A stretch of 64,000 nucleotides of DNA from Rehmannia glutinosa. Taxonomy: Eukaryota > Streptophyta > Magnoliopsida > Lamiales > Orobanchaceae. The first letter of the stretch is position 1; every line of letters starts with the position of its first letter. Below the pieces are notes generated by a model. That model was not told the origin of the DNA. It searched no databases and was given only the letters and a program-made list of their open reading frames with translations. Shown piece by piece: positions 46,593 through 59,175 of the stretch. The stretch lies in the NCBI GenBank assembly GCA_016081115.2, contig JABTTQ020000228.1, forward strand, positions 620,001-684,000. The letters are read 5' to 3'. The position numbers and the translations under genes were made by a program.

Positions 46593-48097
46593 ACAGAGTT
46601 AATTAGCCCATATTTTAATATTTAACTTATTGTTTTTTGTTTTATTAATTTGGGATATTTGAAAAAGACACAAGCTCATTGACATTCCTGGCACAGAGAA
46701 AATGCGCCGCTGCATACGGAGAAATTTTCCACTTTTACTTAAACACACGCAGTGCAATAATGAATATTGTACAGTATGGGCAAAATATTATTCTTGCTCT
46801 CGATCGATTATGCACCCACATTCATTTGCTTTTGCACTGACGGATGAGATCTTCTAATGCAAAAATAGTGTTTCATCTTCTGTTCCAATACTGCACGAAT
46901 GATTGACCCATTTATAAAAGTTGTCATATTAATTTTGAATCATAAATCAAGCTTAAATTATGGGTTTTCAATATATATGGTAACTTTCATATACGTGTCA
47001 ATCACCCGTGCAGTAGAATAAGAGATGAAACATCATTTTACAATAGAAGATCTCATGAGAATATCAAGTAGAACCCTCTATGACAAATAGTATTTCACAC
47101 ATATATGTGTTCAACATCACCATTACATATCATGTATATAAATAAAATGACATTCACATAGGTCATGGACATTTTGGGAGATGAAACAATATGTGCAATT
47201 CATATATATTAGTGTAAAATTGATAATTAGATTTATATTATTTGATATGGAGTGTTTATATATCTGAGAGTTATATGATAAATTTACGCATAAAAAGAAA
47301 GTCGGAATATGAGTGCTTTTATGTGGTTTTGAGCAATTTTCTCAATCACGTGAATCCATGATGGACTCATTACAACAACTTGTGTGCCATGATTTCAAAC
47401 GGAATGACATGCAGACTACAAAAAAATGTTCATCATTGAAAATGGATGCAAATTGTGCATTTTCTTGCGTAATAAAGAAAATATATATTTTGCTTAGACA
47501 TTGAAGAAATATCAAAGATAATAACTTGTAATGAATTTATCTCTCATTGTAATATCAAAGATAACTGATATGTGGCACTGAGCGCGTAGCATCATTTCAA
47601 GGAGTATTGTCCATTCAGAGAGCTTCAAAAGTTTGTATTGGAAGAGAAGTAGCTAATGGGGAAAAGGTTTGATCCTTATAAGTCATAGTCCACCTGTGTG
47701 TTTAGACGATGTGCGTATTGTCAATTTTGACACCGATACTTGCAGTCAATCGTATTATTCACTTCAATCACAATAAGATATGTAGACAGTTTACTTCATT
47801 ATACAATTATAGGTATCAATTTGAAAGTCACTCTACACAATCAAATAAGAGAAAGTTTTTCGTTAATAAAATATTAAATATATTATTTGTACTTTTACTA
47901 ATCTGTACATCGATTATAATAAGATAAATAAATTCACTCGTTATCTAATTAAATATATGCATTTTCTTAATTATATATCAATAAATATTATTTATTCGTC
48001 ATCTACTAACACCCAATTTATGCTTAATTTACATTTCAAGCACATGTCAATAATATGTACGGTAAAATAAAAGCTGAAACATATGACCCAACAATTC
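44553..48097. other. AT-rich intergenic DNA, no gene
   Basis: No coding region or RNA gene recognised. Holds (TA)n tracts near 45487-45507 and 46229-46262 and a long (AG)n tract at 46525-46592. Confidence 0.45.
46525..46592. repeat. (AG)n microsatellite
   Basis: About 30 uninterrupted AG units followed by GAGAGAGA; likely polymorphic. Confidence 0.95.
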
Positions 48098-48200
48098 CAG
48101 GGATTAACCTGGTGGCTGAGGGGTTGCAATTGTATCCTTGAGGTCCTCAAGTTCGATTTCTATCCACGTACGTAAGCACGCCCAAATCGTGTTAAAAGCA
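48098..48200 (+). mobile_element. Possible tRNA-derived SINE head
   Basis: TGGCTGAGGGG (48113-48123) fits the pol III A box (TRGYNNANNNG) and GTTCGATTTC (48151-48160) resembles a B box. They are 28 bp apart, as in tRNA. No tRNA fold closes, and no 3' tail is seen. It would lie about 20 bp upstream of the OVATE gene's TATA box. Confidence 0.4.
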
Positions 48201-48220
48201 ATTCCCAAAGTAGTCTCCCG

Positions 48221-48231
48221 CTATATAAAAA
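48221..48231 (+). promoter_or_regulatory. TATA box of the OVATE-family gene
   Basis: CTATATAAAAA, about 50 bp upstream of the start codon, a normal distance for a short leader. Confidence 0.6.
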
Positions 48232-48276
48232 CCAGGCACATCCAAATTCTTCTGAAACACGAACTGGAAATTAACC

Positions 48277-49269
48277 ATGGAAAACCATCACTTCATACTC
48301 AAAAAAGTCTCTAGCCTTTTTCCTTCTTCTTTTACTTCTTGCCAGTTTCGAACCCTACCCGATGTTGCAGATAGCTCCATTACAATCGCCAAAACCCAAA
48401 AAATTCCCCATAGTGAAAATGACCATTCTTCTCTAATTTTAAACAAACCCTGCAAAAAAAACCAGCTGTTTTTGAATCATCATTCTTCTGATGCGGAAGG
48501 ACGAAAATGCCCTCCTGTAACCCCACTTTCAACGCTAAACCCAAAGAAAACGGAGAAAATAATTAGAAACAGAGGTATGGTTTCTGTTAACCATAGTTCA
48601 TCATCAAACTGCAGCGGCCGGTGGTTTACCACTAGCAGCGATGAGAAAACACGCGCCGCCGCCGATGACTTCGAGACCGACACTTTTTTCAGCTTATCGT
48701 CGAACTCCGGCGACTCGTTTCGCCTGAAAACTACTAGCCGGAGATTCAAAAAATGCGAAGAGATGAAAAGCATTGACGAAACGGGGAGATGCTCGTTTTC
48801 GTCGCTCGCTTCGTTCGACACGGATCCGAGCAAATGCAGCAGGAAAACGGCGACAAGCACCACCGCCGCCGCCAAAACCACCGCGAAAGGCGGCGAGAAA
48901 AAATCGAGCGTAACCTGCGCGGAGTACGAACCAGGATCAGATCATTTATCAACTCGGATTTATTACGAGAGCAGTTTTCGACGCCGTAAAACTGGTAAAA
49001 ACCGCCGGAAAATTAGGAGAAATCGATCGAGAAGGAGTTTTTGTTACGGTTCGACGATCGACGAGAGCTATGCGGTGGAGAAAAGCTCGAGTGATCCTCG
49101 CAGCGATTTCAGGGCATCAATGGTGGAGATGATAGTGGAGAAACAGATTTTTGGGGCAGAGGATTTGGAGAGGCTGCTGCTTTGTTTCTTGTCTTTGAAT
49201 GCGGCTTCGTATCATGGGATAATATTCGATGTTTTTTCTGAGATTTGCCAAACTTTGTTCAGTAATTGA
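48277..49269 (+). CDS. OVATE family protein (transcriptional repressor), intact
   Basis: A single-exon, 330-codon frame opens at ATG in a strong context (ACCATGG) and ends TGA at 49267-49269. The C-terminal 65 residues are an OVATE domain: SSSDPRSDFRASMVEMIVE, then LERLLLCFLSLNAASYHG and a final ICQTLFSN. OVATE proteins are plant-specific repressors that bind TALE homeodomain proteins and shape organs; most lack introns and have a low-complexity N-terminal half, as here (Ser-rich, with a basic RRRKTGKNRRKIRRNRSRR stretch near residues 240-258, a likely nuclear signal). Length is normal. No frame damage, unlike the other coding genes here. The family is certain; the subgroup is not. Confidence 0.93.
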   Translation: MENHHFILKKVSSLFPSSFTSCQFRTLPDVADSSITIAKTQKIPHSENDHSSLILNKPCKKNQLFLNHHSSDAEGRKCPPVTPLSTLNPKKTEKIIRNRGMVSVNHSSSSNCSGRWFTTSSDEKTRAAADDFETDTFFSLSSNSGDSFRLKTTSRRFKKCEEMKSIDETGRCSFSSLASFDTDPSKCSRKTATSTTAAAKTTAKGGEKKSSVTCAEYEPGSDHLSTRIYYESSFRRRKTGKNRRKIRRNRSRRSFCYGSTIDESYAVEKSSSDPRSDFRASMVEMIVEKQIFGAEDLERLLLCFLSLNAASYHGIIFDVFSEICQTLFSN

Positions 49270-49609
49270 ATTAATTACTTTGTTTAATTTTAGGATTTGG
49301 TTCTTGATTTGTACATTGTATTATGTTCTTTTGATTGGAACGTTCAAGCTGAAATTAAATTTTCATGTTTTATTTTTCCAGTCTTACACTATAACAACAC
49401 CCGTGATAAAATTTTGGTGTCACAGAATTTGTTGTGACATATGAGATCCAAAATACTAATTAGAAATACTAAAAAGGAAATTCAAAATTTAGAAGAGTAC
49501 GATGAAAATTGATTTACTTTAAATTCTAAAATACTTATGTGTAAATTATATTATTTGTTCTATTTTCAAATGTACCGTCATTTTAGTTTGACATTTAAAG
49601 AATCACTTA

Positions 49610-50012
49610 GAGGGTGTTTGACTAAGCTTATTTAAAATATCTTATAAGCTCCTACTTCCGATAAACTGTTTTAGGAGCTTATAAGATGTTAGATCTTATT
49701 TTAAATATAAGCTGTCAAAGTGTTTGGATAAAACAAGATAGTTGAGCTTATAAGATTCTTTTATATCTTATAAAATTATTAAGTATATTTTTTGTCTTTT
49801 GAATGTTTAAAATAAAGAGCTTATAAGCTCTTTTAAAAAAAGTTGGGGTGGAGGTACTTTTTTTTATGAGCTTATAAGCTCTCTGACATCTTTTTTTTAG
49901 AGTTTATAAGCTCTTTTAGAAAAAAATTACCAAACACATTTTAAGAGCTTATAAGCTCTTAAACATCTTATAAGCTATTTTTAAGAGCTTATAAGCTCAG
50001 CCAAACACCCTC
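49610..50012. mobile_element. Tourist-like (PIF/Harbinger) MITE, 403 bp
   Basis: Ends GAGGGTGTTTGACTAAGCTT and AGCTCAGCCAAACACCCTC (inverted). The 3-bp duplication TTA (49607-49609, 50013-50015) is exact. GGGTGTTTGG ends with TTA duplications are typical of Tourist elements. Many internal AGCTTATAAGCT palindromes. Confidence 0.82.
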
Positions 50013-50917
50013 TTAGTTAATTATGATAATTCTTGTTATTATGTGGCCCAATTTATTTTGTGAGCTCATTTATCATTTGTCCAGGCCCAATGAGATCGAA
50101 GCCCAAAGCAACCTACCCTCAATTGACCCGGTTCAACTTCACCCGAGTTTAAGTCCGCGGATCTTTGTTTTTATATCGTGCCCGTCCATTTTGTTGATTC
50201 TATACGGGATCGATCCTTTAATTTAAAACCCTCTTTCTCCAAACCCTAACTTATACTCTTAGATTTTGAACCCTCATATCTCTCTCGACTTCTCCAGCGG
50301 TGCTACTGTGCTCTTTCATCAAAACACATTCATCTCTCTCGACTCTTTGTAAATCTCTCGTGAGTTTGAGTGTTTAGTGGAGTCTTTCTCCGATTCTTAC
50401 ACTTTGTGTGTTCGATTGAGCTTGTTGGTGTTTGTCCTTTTTGGGGTTTAAAGGAAAAAGGGTTCGGGCCCGTCTTTTCTAGTGGATTCTTTGGCGTTTT
50501 GAGGGTTTTGGATGGCATTGGTGCTTCGGGGTCTCTTTGCGGTCAACCTTGGGCGCGCCCAGTTTTGAAGTCGACGGTAAAAGGTTCCTTACTCGCGCCT
50601 TGAGCCTACAGTCCGTTTCAGCCTCAAGCTTCGAAGAAGCCCATCCATCTTAGGCTTACCTCAGTCCGTTTTCAGTTCGGTTTCGGTGGTTTCGAAGGAT
50701 TTGGTATATTCTGTAATTTTCCAGCTTCTGTTCATTTCTTTGCTTCGGTTCTGAATGGGAAAATGCATTCCCTTGTGCGTTTGCATCGCACGACTTTGTT
50801 TTCTAATTTATTGCTTTATTAGAAAATAGGTTGTAATCCCTAATCCCTATCCCGTAGGCTAGCTATTGTATTATCTCAGCTATGGCGAGATTTGACAGCA
50901 CGGTCGATACCTAACTG

Positions 50918-50929
50918 TGGTATCAAAGC
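50918..50929 (+). promoter_or_regulatory. Primer binding site (tRNA-Met type)
   Basis: TGGTATCAAAGC differs by one base from the usual TGGTATCAGAGC. Confidence 0.65.
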
Positions 50930-51268
50930 ATCTCCATTGTGTGGCGATCTGAATCCACCGTAGGGTTTCGCTCAGTAAAAGCGGCTTATAGCTCCCTTTA
51001 TCGCTTTTCTTAGCGAATCGATTGCAGTTTATTATTTTCGTAGAGTAAATACCGTTTGACGCAGTTTGTGTGTTGGGTTTTGTTACTGTTGTATAGAAGG
51101 ATTCTGTGTGATCCTTATATCTGCCTTTACTAGCTCGTTTTAATCTATTTGGTAGTTGCTCATATTTCAGTTGTTTTTTATTTTGTGTAAAAGGAACTCC
51201 GAGCTAAAAAGCTATTTTACCCTACATCCTGTGTAGAAGGATTCTGTTTGAATCTGTGGTGCGAGGGG

Positions 51269-52751
51269 TGTAAGTCCAAGCGGCTACGATAATCTAGAGG
51301 GGGGGTGAATAGATTATCTCCATCTTTTCGATTTTACCCTCTTTTTCGAATCGAGAGCTCAAAGACAATAATAAAGGTGCGGAATGTAAACAACACACGT
51401 CGATTTAAAGAGGTTTAACCCACCTAGGGCCTAATCCTCTACCACCCCAGTATATCCGAGATGGATTTCAAAAAGAAAAAGAATTTTATTAATTACCAAA
51501 ATTAATACAAACTCAACTTACAACACCTTGAAGAGCACCACACTCTTCTTCAACAACACCTTTGGAGATTACCACAATCTCCCTTTGAAGATCACCACAA
51601 TCTTCCTTCAACGGCACCTTGTGAAGATTACCACAATTTTCAACCTTGAAGAATACCAAATTCTTCAACACCTCAATAAGAAGATCACCACAATCTTCTT
51701 GCACCTATCACCTAGATCATCCAAGTGTGTTCTTACCACAAGAACACTCACAAGGATATCTTGTGTTGAATGATAACCGAAAAACAAGATTACAACTCAA
51801 TAATGAATATTACAATTTGAGTGCAAAGTGTAATCAAGAATAGCCTAGACCTCAAGGATGTGAAAGTGATAAGCCAGGCAAAATTTACAACAAGAATAAT
51901 AACAATGAAGAACAAATATTTGCTTGAAGTGTATCTTGTTGTGTTGTATCTCAATAGTTGTATTTGGTTGCTTCAAAACTTCCTCTATTTATAGGAGATG
52001 ATTAATCAAGCATAGGCTCCTCTTGGGGATTGAAAATCTACAGAAAAATACAATTAAAATCAAGAATATAGTGTTAGAAATCAATCCCACATTTTAAGGT
52101 AATATGTTTCTTTGTCAAACGGTCATATTTTTTTTGTCAAAGCTTAGGCGACGGTCATCGGTCGCACGAAATAGAAGTTTAAAGGCGAAATACGGAAATT
52201 TACACAGGGCGACCGGTCGACGTAGGGTTCGACCGGTCGACCCTGATTCCAACCGGTCCCCCTCATGGATTTGGACGAACAAAAACGTTCTGTTTCAAGA
52301 AGAACATTCAGGTACCGGTCGACCGGACCGGTCGACGCCCAGAGCGACCGGTCGACCTGACCGTTTTTCACTTCCGTCTTATTTTATGTTCCAAAATCAT
52401 CTTCAGGTACGGGTTGCCCTATAGGGCGACCGGTTGACCTCGAGACAGAAATGTTGTCCAATTTTTATCGAAAATAAAACTCAAGAAATACTCCGAAAAT
52501 ATAGTAAAAACATTTTAAACCAATCGGAAGTATTTAGACAACATTTAGGAACCTTGTTTTGAAGTGAAAACTTATAAACATAAAATCATTAGAAGTGTTG
52601 TCCAATTTTATCTAAAGTAAAACTTGAAGAAATACTCCGGAAAATATTAAAGCCATTTTAATTCATTTAGGAGTATTTGGACAACAAGTAAAAACATTGT
52701 TTTGGTGTAAAAAAAAATCATCAAAATTAAGATAAAAACATGTATCAAACA
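51269..52751 (-). mobile_element. Solo LTR C (1483 bp), inserted in the copia leader
   Basis: Same ends as copies A and B. Exact 5-bp duplication AGGGG (51264-51268, 52752-52756). Internally closest to copy A, with the same hairpin series (51525-51690) and ACCGGTCGAC array (52205-52365). Confidence 0.9.
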
Positions 52752-52891
52752 AGGGGTTTCTTGTCTGTGGTCCTTTATTTTGTGCTTATGTCGTATTCTC
52801 TAATTTATGTGTGAATTTGCTTCTTTTGTGCTTATAACATGCTTTGTGTGCTTTTTGCTTTCTAAAAACTGTTATGTTTATGAAAATAGCT

Positions 52892-53705
52892 ATGCCGAGT
52901 TATAATCTTGAACCATTTAATGGAAAAACTGATTTTTTTGATGCGGCAGCCGAACATGAAAGGAATTTTAATTCAACAAAAAGTTTATAAAGATGTGAAT
53001 GGTTCTTATTGTGAAAAAGATACCACTGAAAAGAAAGTTAAAATTAATGAGTATGCTTATTCTTCTATAATTTTAAATCTTTCTGACTCTGTGTGCTTAG
53101 AAAAGTTGGTAAGCTTGGTTCTACAAAAGCTTTATGGGATAAGTTAGAAGAATTGTATACTGAAACTTCTTTGCCTAGTAAGTTGTTTTTGCTGAATTTT
53201 TTTTTCCAGATTTAAACTTGACTTGAACATAGACATTGAGGAAAATTTGGATGTGTTTACCAAATTGATTTGGGATATTAATCTGGCCGGTGATAAAATA
53301 TTGATGATTACACTCCTATTGCATTTTCAATGCAATTCCTGAATTTTACAGTAATGTTAAATATGCTATTAAGTATGATAGAGATTATATTACTGTTGAC
53401 ACTGTGGTTAATGACTTAAAAGGCAATGAACTTGATTTAAAAGTCAACAAGGGGGTAGGCAGAACTTTGGGGAGGTTATGCATGTTCAGGGTAGGTCCCA
53501 ACATAGGCTTGGTAACCACCAGAAATGTGATATTTACCAAAATCAGAATTTTCACAAGAAAAGGGGTAAAAGCAAGACTTGGTCTAAAGAAAGAAAATAC
53601 TATAAATATGGTAAGGTAGGTCATTATATTAGGGAGTGCCTTAATAAGATAGGAAACCAAAATTTTAAAACTCATTCTAATGATCAAGCAAATTTGGCTT
53701 CCTAG
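52892..53705 (+). pseudogene. Copia gag, broken
   Basis: ATG at 52892 gives MPSYNLEPFNGKTDF, then in shifted frames GILIQQKVYK, SSIILNLSDSV, STKALWDKLEELY and VNDLKGNELDLKV (53406-53444). The zinc knuckle reads YYKYGKVGHYIREC where CX2CX4HX4C is expected: both first Cys residues are Tyr. Numerous stops. Confidence 0.75.
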
Positions 53706-53719
53706 TAGTGAAAACGTTG

Positions 53720-54914
53720 GTGATGTTTTTATGGTGTTTGAATTATGTGAAAAGCATTTTGTTAGTTCCGTGAATTCAAACTCTGGGCTTGATAATGAAT
53801 GACTTATTGATTATGTCTGCACTTTTCACATGTCACCATTTAAAAATATGTTTGCGAGCTATAATAAAGTGAAAAAATGTTCTGTTTTTATGGCCATGAG
53901 AAAAAAATGTCAAGTTCTTGAATTTGTGATATTTGTTTGAAATTTGATTCTGGCTATGCTTATATTTTGAAAAATGTTAGACATGTGTCTGATTTGTGCA
54001 ATAATTAGATATCATGTGTTGCATTAGAACATGATGGATTGGAAGGTAATGGTTTTATGAAAATTTTGAAAGGTTCTTTAGTGATTTTCAAAGTTGTCAA
54101 AATGAATAACTTGTATGTTTGTTTTGTTGAACCTATGTCTCTTGATGTGAATTATGTGAATGTTGTTCAAGGTGTTAAAACTGATTTATGGCATAAAAGG
54201 CTGGTCACATGAGTGGTAAAGGTCTTGAAATTCTGCATAAAGCTAGTTGTTTTGGTAGTGATGTCCTATCATGTTTGCCTTTTTGTGACACGTGTGTTAG
54301 GTAAACAACATAAAATGAACTTTCATGTTTCTCCTTTTCCTAATCAAACTGTTTGCACTGATATACTTGAGTATTTGCATGTTGATGTGTGGGGTCTGTC
54401 TAGTGAACCCATTCAAGGTTGAAATAGGTATTTTTGTCTATCCTTGATGATTTTATCAAGAAAAGTATGAGTTTTCTTAGTGAAAAATAAATTTCTATGT
54501 ATTTGAGAAATTCAAAAACTGGAAAACGTTGATTGAGAATCAAACTGGAAAAATGATTACAACCCTTAGGACCGATAATGGACTTGAATAATTTGCAATA
54601 ACTTGTTTGACAACTCATGTGCTGGATATTATATTCAAAGGCATAGAACTGTGCCTTATACGCCACAGCAAAATGGTGTTGTCGAGCATATGAATAGAAC
54701 CTTACTTGAAAGGGTTATGAGCATGTTTGCTTCCTCGGGTCTTTCAAAAAGGTTCTGGGGTGAAGCCATTCGTACGGCTGCTTATTTGATTAATAGGTAT
54801 CCTTTTGTGCCTTTGAAAGGAAAATATCCTGAAATTGTGTTTTCTGGTAAAGAAATTGGTTTTTCAAACTTGAAAGTTATTGGTTGTGTTGCATTTATTC
54901 ATCAAAAAAGGTGA
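53720..54914 (+). pseudogene. Copia protease remnant and integrase, broken
   Basis: LIDYVCTFHMSPFKNMF (about 53800) is the protease start; the catalytic DSG is now DYV. KNVRHVSDLCNN and FCDTCVLGKQHKM (54285-54315, zinc-binding part of integrase) follow. The integrase core is best preserved at 54650-54914: YTPQQNGVVEHMNRTLLE with the catalytic Glu, then SKRFWGEAIRTAAYLINR and LKVIGCVAFIH. Confidence 0.8.
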
Positions 54915-55027
54915 TACACCCGAACCAATGTCTAAAACATGTGTTTTTTTAGGATATCCTGAAGGTGTGAAATGTTATAGATTGTGGCTTATGGGTGAAC
55001 CTGCTTTTAAGACTTTAATCTACCTCT

Positions 55028-55313
55028 TTGCCTTTGCCTAAATCAGAACCTGCTCCAAATAAGGTGAAACAATTGCCTGTTTCGGGTCATTTTGATGAAA
55101 CAGAAAATTTGCATGCTGAAACTGAAATTATGCCTAAACATATTCCTGAAAATCAACTTGATTTTGTGAATTTACCTGAAAATGCTGATAATGATGAAAT
55201 GCATGACGATTTGGTTGATTTGCATGATAACGAACCTGATGAATTTGGTAATTTTCAACTTGGTAGGGAGAGAACTAGAAGGAATATTAGGCAGCTCGCC
55301 AGATTTGATGATT
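55028..55313 (+). pseudogene. Copia linker between integrase and reverse transcriptase, truncated
   Basis: A 95-codon acidic frame ends RERTRRNIRQLARFDD, typical of the stretch before the copia reverse transcriptase (R-x-RR-x-I-x-x-P-x-R). It is cut off at the start of TGATACGTGTAAAATATACG. Confidence 0.6.
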
Positions 55314-56450
55314 GATACGTGTAAAATATACGCATTAGGGGCTTATTTTGATACATATTCGATACATTTGCATGTATATTTAGTGTGTTTTAGTTGGTTT
55401 CTTTTGTTGAGCGTGATACTGCGTATTCTTGTGATTTTTTTATAGGAAATAGAGCTTAATTTGCAAAGATATCAGTAGGATGATCCGGACAAATATGCCG
55501 AATGCGAAGATACGATCAAATACGTGAAGAAACCGACGAAAAACAAAGAACACGGTCATTCCATGTATTATTAGATGACCGTGTAATATGTGTCCATGTG
55601 ATTTTACACGCCCGTGCGACTTGTTTGAGGGAAGAATTTCAGAGACGGAATACCCGACCCAACCGTGAATTATGATCCAGATCAAAACAGAGACAAAAAT
55701 GCATTACACAACCTGCTCGTGTAGAAACAGACGGTTGCGTATTTTGCTTGGCGGTGGATTTTGTTTCCTAATTTCATCGGTACTCTACCAGTGATCTCTC
55801 AAAGCATCTATAAAATAAAGACCAAGCCAGAGAAGATGAGACACGACTTTTACACTTGCAATACACAATTTAACATACTTCCGAGAGAGAAACACAATTC
55901 AACGAAGAACGCCACAAACCCTTTCGCATTTACGGATGCACAAGAGTTCAAGACTTCGAAGAAGGATCTATCCTGACAAGAAGGGTTCTATCCTCTTAGT
56001 TTAGATCTCTTGTTTGTACTTAATTCAATGTCCAATTATTTGATTCAAGTTTGTCTATGAATTTGTTGTCAAATATGTTAGGCTAAACTTTTTTATCCTA
56101 GGGCATAATCAAAACCATGAATTCAGGTTAATTCTAATTTATTTTTCGTAGTTAGTTTTTTGTGTTCTATTTATGAATCCGAGTGCTTGTTTCTTGTAGA
56201 TTATCTGGCCAATAGTTTGCATGTCTTATTTGTTAGTTCAAAATTCGGGAGATGAGATCTAACTTACGAAAAATGAGTTCATAATATAAGAGGGGATTGA
56301 GTCGGGAGACCTATAACTATTTGTGGAGAATACTTCAAAATAACACACTTTAAGTTGTAAATTAAAGAGATACTTATATAATTCGATAAAATTAATTTTT
56401 GTTTTCCATATTTGCAACAATGTGGGTGTTTGAAAATCTGGGGTTACAGA
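55313..56450 (+). repeat. Possible LTR of another retrotransposon
   Basis: Sequence changes abruptly at TGATACGTGTAAAATATACG. It contains GTGTAATATG/CACGCCCGTGCGAC phrases and a CTATAAAATAAAG TATA-like site near 55810, all LTR-like. I could not find its right end or a target duplication (left flank ATGAT). Confidence 0.35.
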
Positions 56451-59127
56451 AAAAAAAAGTTTCAGTTTTTCGCAAGAATGTGGGTGGGTATGATGAAGAT
56501 GAGGTGTACTTAGAACTTCTTTATGTGAGTAATGTTATCATAGTCTTTTAAATTAATGGCATTTTTAAAATTATATGGAGGCGGATATATTTATCAATTT
56601 TGGGAGTGTGAATAGCGCCACCCTTTTTTTAAACCATCAAAGAACAACTGTTTCAGTATTTTCCTTTTTTCTATTTTGTTAATTTCAAAATCCAAACAAA
56701 GCATTATGGTGGAATTTTGATGGGGGTAAAAAAGGAAAATTCCAACCCCCTAGGTCCATGTGCTTGGGCCCATTTTTGTAACAAAATGGCCCAAAATATT
56801 TTGAGACCGAGTCGAGCTCCTCTAGTCGACGGCCTTTATAGACATTACAAAAGTGATAGGGGGAAGGCTTTAGCCTATTGGGTTTTTCCCTGAAGCAGAC
56901 TTAACCCAAGTTTTAGCAAAAAATGGGTAAGGATGTTAATATAACAATTTTCATTGGGCTGAGATTAAAGGACAACCCTGAAAAGAAGCCCATTGTTTAA
57001 GAATAAATCTTGAGAGGGGAAGGAGATAGGCACAATCGAACTCACACACTTGCCTGAGTTTTACCAACACCTTATTATTAGGCTACCAAGCGATTCCCAA
57101 AAAAAAGCCGATTATAAATTTGCGAAGATTTGATTCTTTTTTTAAGGGTAAAATACTTTACCCCTCATATTATTCATTTTGCATCAAATGTCATCTTCTA
57201 TTATTAAAACCTTCAAATACCTCCTAAACCAAATAAAAATATATTGATGAACTTAAATACCCTTGAACTATATGCATTGTTAAATTTTACATGTTGTCTT
57301 TTCTAATATTAGTTTCAAATATTATTTAATACTATATATTATTTAACTCTATCTTTTTCGCTTCCTAGCTCCGAAAGCTCTGGAAAAGGGTTTAAATTAA
57401 ACAAATAAATCTATCATTCAACATTGATGTAATATTGCAATGTTCTCTTTTTAAATATTTATTTTTTATTTAATATATTCTGTTTATTTAATAGTCCATG
57501 AGAATTAATATTGGGTCAATTTACAAAAAAGGCCTATAAGGCCCAGTTCACTACCACAACCCGCTTGGCCAAGGTTTTAGGTATAAATAGCCCATCCCTA
57601 GTAAATTTCACATTAAGTACAACTTAACTGTTGATTATTTCATGTGCTCTTGATTTTTATCCTACGATTTACTGATATAAGCATCGGAGGGGCTTTCCGT
57701 GAAAAACTCCTGGGGCCTTCTAACATGTTTGCGTATTGCAAGACAGTTCCTAAACAAGGATTGATCATTAGACCGGATTTAGATACAATCACTCAGAGTA
57801 CCTCGACTTGAAGTGAGCTGCATAACTTTTAGCAGCATCAAATATAGACCGCACAATGAAAAACATGACTTAAAAATTTATAGAGAAATGACATTAGTTT
57901 TTCAAAATATATTAATTTATATTAATATCATTATGTGCGTTAAATATACATTTTGATCTTTAATAATAAGTATTAAATTTAAGGTCATTTTAGTTGATAT
58001 TAATTAGCTTATATTTGTAAGTATTTCCGTCATCTAAAATGCACTTATGTAGGTCAAACGCATTAACTAGTTTAGGAATTAATTTGTAAAACACAAAAGA
58101 TTTATTAAAATTATAGAAAAATATCTTATAAATATATTAGAAACATATTAAAAAATTTGAGTTACTTTTCATTTAAGACTAGTTTTTGAAAGAAACTAAT
58201 CATAATTCAATTTAAAATGAAGAATAGCTAAATAAATTGATAATAATATTAAATCAAAAAATTAGTCATAGAAATTTATATTGTATTATTTTAAACAACA
58301 TAGTTTTGATTTTTATCTTTTTTTTTTATTTCATCATTTATTACAATATTATTGTACAATATCTTTTTTTATCACCTATATCGTTTTCATTTCATACGTA
58401 ACAAAAATACTACACATTGTGATTTGACCAGTTAATATATTCGAATTGGACGTCTGCACCATAACAAAATTATAAACATAATCAAATAATATATAGTAAT
58501 TTGAGTCTAAATTCATTATTAGTTATTAAAGTCATAGATTTAAAGTAATAGTAATGAAGATCTGTGTAAAAAAATGGAAAAATTAAAATTATATTTAGCT
58601 ATATATTAATTTGAAAATTAAACTATGATTATTTTTATTTAATAAATTAATATTGCGTAAAATTCGAGATCAAATTAATTAATAGTTAATTACCCAGGGT
58701 GTAAGGTAAAGTTATTATTTTATTTAAATCAAGCTTTTTGTCCAGCTACATGAATTTTATAGTTTTACGGGGTATTTGAAGATTTTAATAGTAGATGAGG
58801 GTATTTAATACAATATTGATACAACTTATTTTTTTTTTAATTGATTGTGACAACAATAGATTGTTGGTATGAATTGATTTGTTCACTTTTTCCCAATTGT
58901 TCGCAGTATGCTTAAGCTATTTGAGCTTAAAACCATAATTTATTCATGATTAAATGCCTTTGTGTTTATCTTTTTTTTACACTCAATTTGCAAACAATGT
59001 AACCTTTACAAAAGAAAAAAAATAAAAATAAAAATAAAAACTAAATACCGTTAGATATTGTTTCTACTGATCAAAACAATTCGATAATTTTGGTTAATAA
59101 TAACAAAGTAGTTCATACTAAACAACA
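56450..59127. other. AT-rich intergenic DNA, no gene
   Basis: At 57530-57850 a TATAAATAGCCC site and GCATCGGAGGGGC-x-TTTCCG resemble the R/U5 part of a worn gypsy LTR. Nothing else recognised. Confidence 0.35.
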
Positions 59128-59132
59128 GCGGG

Positions 59133-59175
<43 letters not shown>

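Larger units (their letters stand above)
50040..55313 (+). mobile_element. Decayed Ty1-copia element, 3'-truncated, split by solo LTR C
   Basis: A probable 5' LTR/leader (about 50040-50917) is followed by a tRNA-Met-type primer site (TGGTATCAAAGC, 50918-50929). Gag begins at 52892, and protease, gag-pre-integrase and integrase follow to 55313, where unrelated sequence takes over. Reverse transcriptase, RNase H and the 3' LTR are missing. The 5' boundary is uncertain because no partner LTR is in view. Confidence 0.65.

Noticed and set aside
50330..50603. Short frames in the copia leader (e.g. 50370-50603)
   Set aside because: No domain; the stretch behaves as LTR/leader sequence before the primer site.
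57498..57850. Possible worn gypsy LTR (TATAAATAGCCC, GCATCGGAGGGGC)
   Set aside because: Suggestive words only; no ends, partner or target duplication, so not called as an element.
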